Shown here piece after piece: positions 7,247 to 16,640 of a DNA stretch of 45,217 bases. The translations under genes were made by a program, and so were the position numbers. Under the pieces are notes generated by a model that worked only from the letters and a program-made list of their open reading frames with translations, ran no database searches and was not told the DNA's origin. Source of the DNA: Thermodesulfobacteriota bacterium (GTDB lineage: Bacteria; Desulfobacterota; WTBG01; CAIYCZ01; CAIRTM01); assembly GCA_028278025.1 (NCBI GenBank), contig JANQFE010000153.1, positions 1 through 45,217 of the forward strand, in the 5' to 3' direction. Within the stretch, counting starts at the first letter, position 1. Each line of letters starts with the position of its first letter.

Positions 7247-8041
7247 ATGAAGGGATTGAGAATTATTGTAACCGTAAAGCAGGTTCCTGATACTGCTGAT
7301 GTTAAAATCGACCCCAAAACCAATTCTTTGATGAGAGAGGGAATTCCGAGCATTTTAAATCCTGAAGACAAAAATGCAGTTGAGGCTGCCCTGTGTCTCA
7401 AACAGCAACATGGCGGGACCATTATCGCCATAACTATGGGCCCTCCTCAGGCAGAAGAGGTCTTAGGGGAAGTGCTTGCCATGGGTGCAGATCAGGGAGT
7501 GCTGTTGACAGACAGGGCTTTTGCCGGGTCAGATACCCTGATAACTGCTTTTACGCTTTCCCGGGCCATAATGAAATTAGGGAAATATGACCTTATTCTG
7601 TGCGGGCGTCAGGCAATCGATGGCGATACGGCCCAGGTTGGCCCGCAGCTGGCCGGTTTTTTAGAACTCCCGCAAGTTACCTATGCAGAACATATCAGCA
7701 TTGAAAAAGGCAATGCGGTTGTCAGAAGAGGTCTTGAGGATTCTACAGAATGGGTGCGCGTTAAACTGCCGACCCTGGTTACTGTTACCGCTGCAGTTAA
7801 TGCGCCCAGATATCCGATGCTTTATAATGTAGAGGCTGCCTGTGATGGTAGTCGTATTATTATCTGGGGGGCACAAGAGCTCAAGGTGCCGGAGACTATG
7901 CTGGGACTGAATGCCTCACCCACAGGTGTAAAAAAGATATTTGAACCTGAACGGAAGAAAAAGGGGCAGATTATAACAGGGGACCCAAAGGATATGACAG
8001 GTATTCTGATAGATAAGCTGCAAGAGCTAAACATGCTTTAA
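7247..8041 (+). CDS. etfB: Electron transfer flavoprotein, beta subunit
   Basis: 264 aa, usual length for EtfB, which with EtfA forms a soluble FAD/AMP or FAD/FAD carrier for acyl-CoA dehydrogenases. Visible family features are the N-terminal IIVTVKQVPD, the mid-domain CGRQAIDGDTAQVGPQLA, and VVRRGLEDSTEWVRVKLPTL with its following APRYP. It lies downstream of the acyl-CoA dehydrogenase and 59 bases upstream of ferredoxin-EtfA. A modest AAGG...AAGAG site precedes the ATG. Whether it holds the bifurcating flavin needs a structural alignment. Confidence 0.94.
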   Translation: MKGLRIIVTVKQVPDTADVKIDPKTNSLMREGIPSILNPEDKNAVEAALCLKQQHGGTIIAITMGPPQAEEVLGEVLAMGADQGVLLTDRAFAGSDTLITAFTLSRAIMKLGKYDLILCGRQAIDGDTAQVGPQLAGFLELPQVTYAEHISIEKGNAVVRRGLEDSTEWVRVKLPTLVTVTAAVNAPRYPMLYNVEAACDGSRIIIWGAQELKVPETMLGLNASPTGVKKIFEPERKKKGQIITGDPKDMTGILIDKLQELNML

Positions 8042-8100
8042 GATGCTTGCCGGTCTGCAAGTCCTACTGTATATAACACAGAAGCGAATATTAAAAAATT

Positions 8101-9285
8101 ATGATTACACTGATTCCAAAAAAATGTATTGCATGTAAGCTGTGTGTAAAAGCATGTCTGTTCGGTGGTGTTCGGCTGGAACACAAGACTCCCGTATTAA
8201 CCGAATTATGTACCGGATGCGGTGCCTGTATCGATGTCTGCAGGGCTGGGGCAATTGTATCTTCAGGTAAAAGTACTGGTCAGATCCATAATCTTGCGCT
8301 TTACAAAGGGATCTGGGTAATTGCAGAACAAAGGCGGGCCAGATTGCACCCGGTTACCGCTGAGCTTCTCGGCAAAGCCCGTGAACTTGCAGACGTTCGC
8401 AAAACGAATGTTTCTGCTGTTGTACTGGGTGCTGATATTAAGCATCTCAGTAACGTTTTAATACAACATGGTGCTGACAGAGTCTTTATTGCAGATGCAC
8501 CTTTTTTGGAGCCTTATCGTACCATACCTGCTGAGCGTGTTATTGCAGGGCTCATTGACAAACACAAGCCCGAGATAATCCTTTTGGGTGCTACCACCAT
8601 GGGCCGGGACCTTGCCCCTCGGCTTGCCAACAGGTTTCGAACCGGTCTTACTGCTGATTGTACCGGGCTTACCATAGCTGCTGATGATGGCTTGTTGCAT
8701 CAAACCCGGCCTGCTTTTGGCGGAAACATAATGGCAACCATCACCACTCCCCGCCACCGTCCCCAGATGGCAACTGTCCGGCCCGGGGTAATGCAGCCAC
8801 AATTTTTTCCCGATAGAAACGGTGAGACGATTTCTGTAAAGGTCAAACAGCAGGCTTCAGATAATGCCGTTCAGATCCTTAAGACAGTAAAAAAGAGAAA
8901 AAGCAGCATATCTCTTGAAAAGGCCGAGGTTATTGTTTCAGGCGGCCGTGGTCTGGGGGAATCAAAAAACTTCAGACTGCTGGAAAAACTGGCACGTGTT
9001 TTTTCCGGCCAGGTCGGTGCCTCACGGGCAGTGGTTGATATGGGCTGGATTGCACATGAACATCAGGTCGGCCAGACAGGTAAAACTGTCCGGCCCCGGA
9101 TTTATATTGCCTGCGGCATTTCAGGTGCAGTGCAGCATCTTGCCGGTATGCAGGAGTCTGATATCATAATAGCGATTAATAAAGATCCGCAGGCACCCAT
9201 AATGCAGATTGCTCATTTCGGGCTTGTGGGGGATTTTAAGCGTATTATCCCTGAGCTTATTGAGCAGCTGAAACCCGCTTCCTAG
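8101..9285 (+). CDS. etfA: Ferredoxin-fused electron transfer flavoprotein, alpha subunit
   Basis: 394 aa. The N-terminal 50 residues form a 2[4Fe-4S] ferredoxin with cysteines C9, C12, C15, C19 and C37, C40, C43, C47. The rest is a normal EtfA: the alpha/beta domain from about residue 70, then the FAD-binding domain with GGRGLGESKNF, GASRAVVDMGW, HQVGQTGKTVRPRIYIACG and IIAINKDPQAPI. The same fusion occurs in CarE of the caffeyl-CoA reductase-Etf complex and related bifurcating systems. This suggests that the complex here exchanges electrons with ferredoxin as well as with acyl-CoA. The ribosome binding site is weak. It is the last gene before a convergent gene. Confidence 0.93.
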   Translation: MITLIPKKCIACKLCVKACLFGGVRLEHKTPVLTELCTGCGACIDVCRAGAIVSSGKSTGQIHNLALYKGIWVIAEQRRARLHPVTAELLGKARELADVRKTNVSAVVLGADIKHLSNVLIQHGADRVFIADAPFLEPYRTIPAERVIAGLIDKHKPEIILLGATTMGRDLAPRLANRFRTGLTADCTGLTIAADDGLLHQTRPAFGGNIMATITTPRHRPQMATVRPGVMQPQFFPDRNGETISVKVKQQASDNAVQILKTVKKRKSSISLEKAEVIVSGGRGLGESKNFRLLEKLARVFSGQVGASRAVVDMGWIAHEHQVGQTGKTVRPRIYIACGISGAVQHLAGMQESDIIIAINKDPQAPIMQIAHFGLVGDFKRIIPELIEQLKPAS

Positions 9286-9286
9286 A

Positions 9287-9361
9287 AGGCTGTCGGGAAA
9301 CCTCCATCTGTCCCGCCACGACGGGATTTGCAACTTGCATCTGAACATTTCCCGATAGCCT
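9287..9361. repeat. Palindromic element between convergent etfA and yggS
   Basis: AGGCTGTCGGGAAA (9287-9300) pairs with TTTCCCGATAGCCT (9348-9361) over 14 bp with one G-U pair, enclosing a second small stem (TCCCG...CGGGA near 9311-9326). It starts two bases after the etfA stop. No U tract follows on either strand, so it is a poor rho-independent terminator. It may act as a 3' RNA stabiliser, or be a short repeated palindrome of the REP type. Confidence 0.55.
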
Positions 9362-9452
9362 CCCTGTGTGCAGGTTCTCGGAAAAAAATTTGGTCAATAA
9401 AAGTGAAGTGCTTTTTCTCGTTTGAACCGAGATTTTCAACAGATGAGGATAA

Positions 9453-10148
9453 TTACTTTCGAGGACCAAAAATAGCGGTTCCCACCCGTACCAGTGTTGC
9501 TCCTTCCTCAATTGCCACTTCAAAGTCAGCAGACATGCCCATAGACAGTTCCTGGAGTTCAACATTTTCAGGCCTTTGAGAGGTTAACTCATCTTTGAGC
9601 TTTCTGAGTGCAATAAAATAAGGGCGGGACTCCTCCGGGTCAGGTGACCATGGAGGCATGGTCATAAGTCCTTTTATCCGGAGATTGCCCAGAGGGGCAA
9701 TAACTTCTATGAGCTTTATTGTTACCTGCGGATTTATACCGTGTTTTGTATCTTCGCCGGATATGTTCACCTGGATGAGTATCGGCATTACCTTGTTTTT
9801 TTTGCCGGCTTCTTTGTTGAGCTGTTCAGCCACATGCGTGCTGTCTACAGAATGAATCAGGTTAAACAGATCAACGGCATATTTGGCTTTGTTTGATTGG
9901 AGGTGACCGATAAAGTGCCATGAGATATTTCTTCGAATAATTTCAATTTTTTTGCGTGTTTCCTGGATGTAGTTTTCACCTAGGATTGTGGCACCGGCAT
10001 CTATGGCTTGCTGGATTTTATCTGCCGGTATTGTCTTTGATACAGTCACAAGCCGGATTTCATCAGGATTTCTACCACATCGGGCTGCGGCCGCCGTGAT
10101 GCGCTGCTGCACGTTTTGCAGATTTTTTGCTATGTCGATGTCAAACAT
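9453..10148 (-). CDS. yggS: YggS/PROSC-type PLP homeostasis protein
   Basis: 231 aa, full length for this family of single-domain TIM-barrel proteins that bind pyridoxal 5'-phosphate and buffer its level; no catalysed reaction is established. The PLP lysine is K38 in LVTVSKTIP. Other landmarks are GENYIQE, WHFIGHLQSNKAKYA, LIQVNISGEDTKHG, LRIKGLMTMPP, and the phosphate-binding LSMGMSADFEVAIEEGATLVRVGTAIFG. It is a monocistronic minus-strand gene facing etfA. Confidence 0.95.
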   Translation of the reverse strand: MFDIDIAKNLQNVQQRITAAAARCGRNPDEIRLVTVSKTIPADKIQQAIDAGATILGENYIQETRKKIEIIRRNISWHFIGHLQSNKAKYAVDLFNLIHSVDSTHVAEQLNKEAGKKNKVMPILIQVNISGEDTKHGINPQVTIKLIEVIAPLGNLRIKGLMTMPPWSPDPEESRPYFIALRKLKDELTSQRPENVELQELSMGMSADFEVAIEEGATLVRVGTAIFGPRK

Positions 10149-10399
10149 TACCTGTTCCGGATTAGTAATGAGATTCTATCATTATCCAGGGGAAGCAAAA
10201 CAAATGGCAATTAATTTTTTACTGCAGCAGTTAATTCAAAGCTACTACTGCATGTGTAAACACATTTTTATAATTTTACAATCTGATTATATACATCCCC
10301 TGAATATAATTCAACGAGAACTTTTTGTTGAAGAAAATGGTTGCTAAAATACCCCCGAAGAACTAAAATTCATGAACTTAATACATCGAAAGACAACAA

Positions 10400-12787
10400 G
10401 TGATAATAACAATGGATAATATGCGGATGAAGAAGCGGAATTCTGTTTTTCTGCTAATATTTGGATGTTTAGTTTTGCTGCCCATATATGTTCATGCATA
10501 TCCGTATTTTTGGACAGCCTATGATAAAGAAGATGGTCTGCCCTATGATACGATTACAACACTGGCAGCTGATCCCGGTGGATATCTCTGGATTGGTACC
10601 CAATCAGCCCAGTCAGCGCAGCAGGGATGTATTGGTATTCTTGATCTCATGCATGAGTTCACCGTATCCTATGATGTTTCTGACGGTATGTGCAGCAATA
10701 TTGTTAAGGCAATTGCATTTGAGCATGTCCCTGAGGAATACCGTAATAATCTTGACTATGGTGCCGTCTGGATAGCAACAACCAAAGGTATAAGTATTTT
10801 AGATAGAAAAGGGGTGTTTACTAATCTGACATCCGGCAACAGTGCATTGCCCGGCAACAGTATTGAGACCATTTTTATAAATAAAGAGAACACGAAATGG
10901 ATTTCAGTGTGGGGGCGAGGTGTCAGCTGTGTTGATTCTGAATTTAACTGGGGGACCTATACGGTCAGCGATGGGCTGTGTAGTCGCTATATCCTTGCAA
11001 TACACGAAGACACCGGCGGTAATGTCTGGTTTGGATCCAACAATAAAGGTGTGAGCTGGCTTGACCGTGACGGCAACTGGGTGCACTTTTCCTCGGCAAA
11101 TTCAGGCCTTATTGGAGACCAGGTCAGGGATATTGTAGAAGAGCTTCCCAATAAATTATGGTTTGTGACTCCCAACGGGTTAAGTGTTTTCGATGGGCAA
11201 AACTGGATGTCTTACACCTCACGTAACAGCCCGTTGGGCAGTTTTATTCCCACGAAAATGATCATTGATAGCTCCGGCAATAAGTGGATAGGTACTGAAA
11301 ATGGTGGAATCTTCAAGCTGGATAGTTTTGGTATGTGGACCCATTTTCATCAGGGCAATACAGGACTGCCCGGCAATATGATTGAGGATCTTGAGGTTGA
11401 CAAGCGGGGAACAATCTGGATAGCAACATCTGCAGGACTATGCAGCCTGGGCACCGCTCCCCGAAAGCTGCAAGCTGCAGCACATTATAGTGAGTTTCAG
11501 CAGTCTTCATATCCTGAGCTTGGAAGGGGGACGTATTATCCATTCGAACACTGTATTATGTGGGAGCATATAGGTGTATCTGAACAGAACATGGAAATTT
11601 CCTATTCCCTGCCGCAGTTCTTCCTTGGCGGCAAATCGTGGTTTTATGCTGTCTTATGGGCTGATCATGATTTTAGTTTTAAAGATTTACAATATAACAT
11701 TATCGGGGAAAGAGGTGGCAATCGCAGCCTGCACTTCAGGGGTACCTTTTCCCAGGCGATGTTTCTTACCGCCGGCGGCATTGTAAGCAGCCATAGTGGA
11801 CCGGATATTGATGTAAACAGACAGTACCCCTTTCCAGAAGCAGTGCCGGAGGAACTGCAAGAATTCCTTCTGCCGGGCGATGCTATTCCCAGCATGGATC
11901 CTGAAATACACAAGGTGGCTGATCTGCTTATCCAGCCTGAATCCCGGGAAGACATGTATAAAGCCATTAAAGACATAGTATATTCTAAACTCATCCAGCA
12001 CATGGCTCTGGAGGGTAATGATATCGGCCTTTTAGCAGATAGAGAACCAGGCGAAGAAGGGGCTAAAATCGGTTCAGTAAAAGATGTCTATTATGTTTTA
12101 AAAAACAGAAAAGGAGACCAGCACGCTAAGGCACGGCTCATCTGTACCCTTGCACGCTCAGCAGATATTCCGGCAAGGGTTGTTATGAGTATGGGAGGCA
12201 GTGTCTGGACGCAGGTCTGGGTTGCAGGTTTGGGCTGGATTTCTATTCAGGCAAGCTACCCGGTTTATGATTATGTGCAGCCTATGAGAACATACATGCC
12301 AAAGCTGTTTTTGCCCAGCGAACATGCAATTGCTTCGGTTTCCGGCAAAGATGATTTTGTCGGAAGGGTGTTATGGGATGCTTCTATTAAGGCATATTAT
12401 ATTGCCTGCAATCCTTTGGAGCTGAAAGATTACCGTCAGATGACCGGTGCAAAGATCTTTTTACTGCAAGTTGCCCCACCGGGAAAGGTTCCCGATAATG
12501 CAAAGGTTCAGATGGATGAGAATCTGTTTGCTAGTGCAGTTCAGACAGATGATGCTATTATGCTTGTTTTTCAAGACAGAACAGGTGAGGATATTAAAAG
12601 TATACCACTTTCTTTTGAAGGACTTTCAAATACCATAAATGTGAATGACCGGCTTTTCTGGAAATTTATCGCCCGCCGCATGGGTGAAATAGTTGTGCTT
12701 GAAAATATTGATTGCAAAGTAGTTGAGACTACACAGCTTTTTGAAAATACGGATAATGCAAAGCCAGATTCTATTAAGGACTATTAA
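10400..12787 (+). CDS. Exported propeller-repeat protein with degenerate transglutaminase domain
   Basis: 795 aa. A signal peptide (KKRNSVFLLIFGCLVLLPIYVHA) is followed by about seven repeats of the two-component-regulator-propeller kind (LWIGT, VWIATTKGISILD, VWFGSNNKGVSWLD, KWIGTENGGIFKLD, IWIATSAGLCSLG) to about residue 355. A poorly conserved middle segment leads to a transglutaminase-like core near 570-620 (HAKARLICTLARSADIPARVV, then WTQVWVAGLGWISIQ). The catalytic Cys, His and Asp positions of that fold read Q/H, V and Q, so it is probably inactive. No kinase domain follows, unlike the hybrid sensors where this propeller is common. The start is uncertain: GTG at 10400 has GAAAGA at good distance, while ATG codons at 10412, 10421 and 10427 are also in frame. 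It is likely a periplasmic or surface protein. Confidence 0.75.
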   Translation: MIITMDNMRMKKRNSVFLLIFGCLVLLPIYVHAYPYFWTAYDKEDGLPYDTITTLAADPGGYLWIGTQSAQSAQQGCIGILDLMHEFTVSYDVSDGMCSNIVKAIAFEHVPEEYRNNLDYGAVWIATTKGISILDRKGVFTNLTSGNSALPGNSIETIFINKENTKWISVWGRGVSCVDSEFNWGTYTVSDGLCSRYILAIHEDTGGNVWFGSNNKGVSWLDRDGNWVHFSSANSGLIGDQVRDIVEELPNKLWFVTPNGLSVFDGQNWMSYTSRNSPLGSFIPTKMIIDSSGNKWIGTENGGIFKLDSFGMWTHFHQGNTGLPGNMIEDLEVDKRGTIWIATSAGLCSLGTAPRKLQAAAHYSEFQQSSYPELGRGTYYPFEHCIMWEHIGVSEQNMEISYSLPQFFLGGKSWFYAVLWADHDFSFKDLQYNIIGERGGNRSLHFRGTFSQAMFLTAGGIVSSHSGPDIDVNRQYPFPEAVPEELQEFLLPGDAIPSMDPEIHKVADLLIQPESREDMYKAIKDIVYSKLIQHMALEGNDIGLLADREPGEEGAKIGSVKDVYYVLKNRKGDQHAKARLICTLARSADIPARVVMSMGGSVWTQVWVAGLGWISIQASYPVYDYVQPMRTYMPKLFLPSEHAIASVSGKDDFVGRVLWDASIKAYYIACNPLELKDYRQMTGAKIFLLQVAPPGKVPDNAKVQMDENLFASAVQTDDAIMLVFQDRTGEDIKSIPLSFEGLSNTINVNDRLFWKFIARRMGEIVVLENIDCKVVETTQLFENTDNAKPDSIKDY

Positions 12788-12883
12788 GGTGCACAAGAGA
12801 GGTAATGCAGTCCAGCTAAACAGAGGCTGTGCAATTTTGCGCTGACGGTTGTTAACCTTGGAGATGTATGGGCCGGTACCGTT

Positions 12884-15319
12884 ATGAAAAGACCATTACC
12901 GCCCATTGTTATATCTTTTTGTTGTGGATTGATAGCTGCCCACTATGTTTCAATCCCTTTTTTAGTTGTTATTAGCGGTTTTTTGGTAACGCTCGCAGTC
13001 TTTCTTAGAGCACTTTTTTTAGCTAAAAAAGGTGTAGCCACTCTTAGCGCATGGCTGCTTTTTTTTATCACCGGCATTATCTTTCTCTTTCCTTATGCCA
13101 ACCCCCAGCTTCCGCCGGACCATATTATTCAGTATGCCGGACTAAAGCGTGTACAGGTGGAAGGTATTATAAACGAACCTCCCCGGATAACCTCAAACCG
13201 TACGCGTTTCACTATGCAGGTGACGCATGTCCACACGCGACAGAGCTCTTCTGCTGTGCGCGGACAGTTGCTGGTATCGATAAAGAAATCATATAAAGTC
13301 CTTCGTTATGGTGACAGGATCCGGTTCTTCTGTTATATAAGGAAGCCACAGAATTTTGAAAATCCGGGTAGTTTTGATTATGTTACATATTTAGCCTATC
13401 AGTCGGTATTTGTTACCGGTTTTCTGAAAGACGACAGAGAAATTACGATACTGCACAGGGGCGAAGGCAGCAGGTTCCTGCTATGGGTGGAAAGCTACCG
13501 TGAGAGTGTCAGAACAGTTGTTGAGAAAACCGTGCCGCCACCTGGGAGCGATATTCTCAAAGCCCTCATTCTTGGAGAAAAAGGCACCTTACCTGAGTAT
13601 ATACAAGAACAGTTTGTAAAACTCGGTATTGCGCATGTACTTGCCATATCAGGCCTTCACATTGGTATTGTTTCATTTATTGCATACCTCCTTTTTACGG
13701 CGCTGCTGAGAGCATATCACAGGCTGCTGTTATATTGTAATGCATTTAAGTTGGCAGTATTTCTCTCGATTATTCCGGTTGGTTTCTATTGTTTTCTTGC
13801 CGGATTTCATGTGCCGACCCTCAGAGCCTTCATCATGATTGCAGTTTACATGGCAGCATTGCTTTTAGACAGAAAACAGGACCTGCTCAGCACACTTTTT
13901 CTGGCAGCTTTTGTGATCCTGATATTGATACCCCCATCACTTTTTGAAATTTCTTTCCAGCTTTCATTTGCTGCTGTGCTGGCTTTGATTGTGATCCTGC
14001 CTGCCATACAGCAAGTGCTGCGGCTACCCCGGCAAGCAGATGGTTTGGATAAACGTAGCGGATTTGTTTATACCGCAGGGCGCATCCTTGCTAGTTCGTT
14101 TATTGCATCTGCGGCTGCGATTCTCGGCACGGCCCCTTTGCTTATGAGTAACTTTCATCGATTTTCGTTTTTGGGATTTTTTGCAAACATCATCCTGGTT
14201 CCATTTGTAGGATTTCTGATTGTTCCTCTGGGTCTGTTGGCCACAGCAGTGTTACCCCTGAGTGCCGCGTGTGCTCAGTTCCTGTTTGCCGGTGCCGGCA
14301 TGCTTGTAGATCAGCTTCTTTGTATTACCTCAGTTTGGTCACGCATTGACTGGGCGGAGGTAACCGTTGCAGCTCCAGCGATTTGGGAGGTGGTGGCATT
14401 TTATGTTTTTTTATACTGTTTCCCTTTGGCCCTGCGTAAAAGGAAACTGGCGTTATTTTGTACAGGCATTTTGTGTTTTCTGCTTATGGAGGTTACGCTC
14501 AGCCATTACCGTAAACAGGATACAGGTATACTTGAGGTGACCTTTATTGATGTAGGTAAGGGTGATGCCGCTATTATGAAATTTCCGGGCAGCAAGGTGA
14601 TGCTTATAGATGGTGGTGGATTCATGGATGAAAGTTTTGATGTAGGCAGGAACGTTGTTGCGCCGCTACTTTACAGCCTGGGTATAAAAAAAGTAGATTT
14701 TGTTGTGCTCAGCCATCCGCACAGAGACCATATAGGAGGGCTGCCGTTTATTCTTGAAAACTTTGATGTGGCGGAGCTCTGGTTGTATTCAGGATTTTCC
14801 GCTACAACCACATCTGCAAGGCTGTTAATGCTGGCAGACATACAGGGCGTCACTAAAAAATTTCTTGCGGCGGAGTCCGGATCACTCTGGATTGAGGGTG
14901 TCCGGATAGACATTTTAAGCCCTGCTCAAGGCTGCTTAAACGCAACGTATGCTGATATAAATAATAATTCCCTGGTACTGAAAATCGTCTATGGCAGCAT
15001 AAGTTTTCTTTTTACCGGAGATATTCTTGCTGATCGAGAAAGCATGCTTGTGAGCAGCAGGGCGTCACTTTTATCTACAGTTTTAAAAGTACCGCATCAT
15101 GGTCGTACGGGCTCAAGTACACCTGCATTTGTCAGGGCTGTTTCCCCGAAAGTCTCTGTTGTCAGCTGCAGGTCTTATGGAAAGGCAGAGGTGCCATCTC
15201 CACAGGTCTTACATACATACAGGCAGATTGGTGCTCAGGTGTACAGAACAGATATGCATGGTGCTGTTTTTATCAAGACCGATGGTACGACCTATACAGT
15301 GAAATCCTGGAAAAAATGA
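12884..15319 (+). CDS. comEC: ComEC/Rec2-family DNA-uptake channel
   Basis: 811 aa, normal length. Two N-terminal membrane helices lead to an OB-like domain (VQVEGIINEPPRI). A polytopic Competence domain from about residue 215 to 500 holds ILGEKGTLP and the conserved LAISGLHIGIVSF. A C-terminal metallo-beta-lactamase domain begins at about 550 (VTFIDVGKGDAAIMKFP). Its metal motif is intact: H611, H613, D615 and H616 in SHPHRDHIGG. Later motifs are FTGDI and KVPHHGRTGSS. The family carries single-stranded DNA across the inner membrane during transformation; the MBL domain may degrade the other strand. The pilus-like operon at 26671-42680 could be the DNA-capturing partner, but this is inference. 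Confidence 0.94.
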   Translation: MKRPLPPIVISFCCGLIAAHYVSIPFLVVISGFLVTLAVFLRALFLAKKGVATLSAWLLFFITGIIFLFPYANPQLPPDHIIQYAGLKRVQVEGIINEPPRITSNRTRFTMQVTHVHTRQSSSAVRGQLLVSIKKSYKVLRYGDRIRFFCYIRKPQNFENPGSFDYVTYLAYQSVFVTGFLKDDREITILHRGEGSRFLLWVESYRESVRTVVEKTVPPPGSDILKALILGEKGTLPEYIQEQFVKLGIAHVLAISGLHIGIVSFIAYLLFTALLRAYHRLLLYCNAFKLAVFLSIIPVGFYCFLAGFHVPTLRAFIMIAVYMAALLLDRKQDLLSTLFLAAFVILILIPPSLFEISFQLSFAAVLALIVILPAIQQVLRLPRQADGLDKRSGFVYTAGRILASSFIASAAAILGTAPLLMSNFHRFSFLGFFANIILVPFVGFLIVPLGLLATAVLPLSAACAQFLFAGAGMLVDQLLCITSVWSRIDWAEVTVAAPAIWEVVAFYVFLYCFPLALRKRKLALFCTGILCFLLMEVTLSHYRKQDTGILEVTFIDVGKGDAAIMKFPGSKVMLIDGGGFMDESFDVGRNVVAPLLYSLGIKKVDFVVLSHPHRDHIGGLPFILENFDVAELWLYSGFSATTTSARLLMLADIQGVTKKFLAAESGSLWIEGVRIDILSPAQGCLNATYADINNNSLVLKIVYGSISFLFTGDILADRESMLVSSRASLLSTVLKVPHHGRTGSSTPAFVRAVSPKVSVVSCRSYGKAEVPSPQVLHTYRQIGAQVYRTDMHGAVFIKTDGTTYTVKSWKK

Positions 15320-15494
15320 TTTCACACAATTGCAGGACCACTCGTTTTTTTCGAAAAGATGATTTTTAAACTCAGGGAGATTCCGGTCCAGTCTTGAAAA
15401 ACTACATACAAACCGCTGTTCAGCCCTGAGAAACTACGGGGACATTTTTGTTAAGCTGTTGTTTTTGCATGGAATTAATGCTTTAAGAAGGGTA

Positions 15495-15524
15495 TTGACA
15501 ATAGCATGATTTTGCTATTAAATT
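15495..15524 (+). promoter_or_regulatory. Promoter with an inverted repeat in its spacer, LysM lipoprotein gene
   Basis: TTGACA (15495-15500) lies ahead of a TAAATT at 15519-15524 (18-bp spacer) or TATTAA at 15516 (15-bp spacer). The spacer holds a perfect 7-bp inverted repeat AATAGCA-N6-TGCTATT (15500-15519), placed where a repressor dimer could block polymerase. Confidence 0.45.
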
Positions 15525-15557
15525 CTACTATTATAATTTTTTTAAGATTTGTAAAAA

Positions 15558-16625
15558 ATGAGACGAGTCCATATTCTGCTTGTATGTATAATTGTTATGG
15601 TGCTGAGCAGTTGCCGAACAGGTCCTCAGCGTGAGGTTATCTCCCGCCAGATACGGGAAGCTGAAATTGTTCTGCAACAGGCCCAGAATCTTGAAGCGCC
15701 TGTGTATGCACCGGAAACATATCTTGAGGCGCAGCTGATTATCAGAAAAGCAAAGTCATTGATGAATTCAGAGGATTACGCAGCGGCTGAATCTTTAGCA
15801 GAGAAAGCTAAAAAAGTCGGGCATCAGGCTCGTGAAGAAAGCCAGGACGAGCAAGTGCGGGTAAAAGCCGAGGCCGAGCGATTGCTTACCAGGGGCGAAG
15901 AGATTTGGAGCGGGTATGATCAGGGCGAAGAAAAAATACATGCACCGGAAGCACTCAGTGATATTAAGAAACTGCTTGACGACGGGTACAGTTATCTGGA
16001 AAGTGATCAATATATGGATGCCATGGATACGGCTCAAAGATCTCACCAGAAACTAGCTTTGTTGCCGGAGGTTGTTGAGAAGAAAAAAGCAGCTCTGATT
16101 AAAGAGAAGAATAGTAAAGCCGTGAGTCAGCAAAGTGCCGAAGAGATTATTAAAGTCGCCCAGCAAAAGGCGTCTCAGATCATTGAAGATGCCCGCAAAA
16201 AGGCTCAGAATATCCTGCTGGAAGCACAGATAACTGCTGCAAAAGCACGTCTTGAAGAATTTGAGAGAATCTATCCGGCTACCTACAAAGTCAAAGAGGG
16301 TGAAACGATAATTGATATTGCACGGCGTAGGGAAATTTTTAATGATCAGTTTATGTGGCCGCTTATATATAAATCAAATAGAGACCAGATGCGTGATCCC
16401 AAGGTTGTTTTTCCAGGTCAGATACTTTCTATCCCCCGTGATGTTTCTTTTGAAGAACTCATCGAAGCCAGAAAACAGGCCGGTGCCCCTCCCCCCTATA
16501 TCCCACCCTATAATGCATATAACCCTGAATTTTACCGCAGATATCTTCTCATCAAGCCTGAAATGAACAATACATCTGTAAGTACTCCTGCTCCACGACC
16601 GACAGAACCTGCCGGGAGTGAATAA
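15558..16625 (+). CDS. LysM-domain envelope lipoprotein with N-terminal helical repeats
   Basis: 355 aa. The lipobox is VLSSC, with the lipidated Cys at residue 19. After it comes a DUF4398-like helical domain built of repeats such as YAPETYLEAQLIIRKAKSLM and YAAAESLAEKAKKVG. A long coiled-coil (residues about 180-235: AEEIIKVAQQKASQIIEDAR) follows. One LysM domain lies near 240-295 (YKVKEGETIIDIARRREIF, then PGQILSIPR). The tail is Pro-rich. LysM binds peptidoglycan, so the protein probably tethers the outer membrane to the cell wall or spaces another machine. It ends 15 bases from the convergent rlmN gene. Confidence 0.85.
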   Translation: MRRVHILLVCIIVMVLSSCRTGPQREVISRQIREAEIVLQQAQNLEAPVYAPETYLEAQLIIRKAKSLMNSEDYAAAESLAEKAKKVGHQAREESQDEQVRVKAEAERLLTRGEEIWSGYDQGEEKIHAPEALSDIKKLLDDGYSYLESDQYMDAMDTAQRSHQKLALLPEVVEKKKAALIKEKNSKAVSQQSAEEIIKVAQQKASQIIEDARKKAQNILLEAQITAAKARLEEFERIYPATYKVKEGETIIDIARRREIFNDQFMWPLIYKSNRDQMRDPKVVFPGQILSIPRDVSFEELIEARKQAGAPPPYIPPYNAYNPEFYRRYLLIKPEMNNTSVSTPAPRPTEPAGSE

Positions 16626-16640
16626 ACTGCAGCAGGGGTA

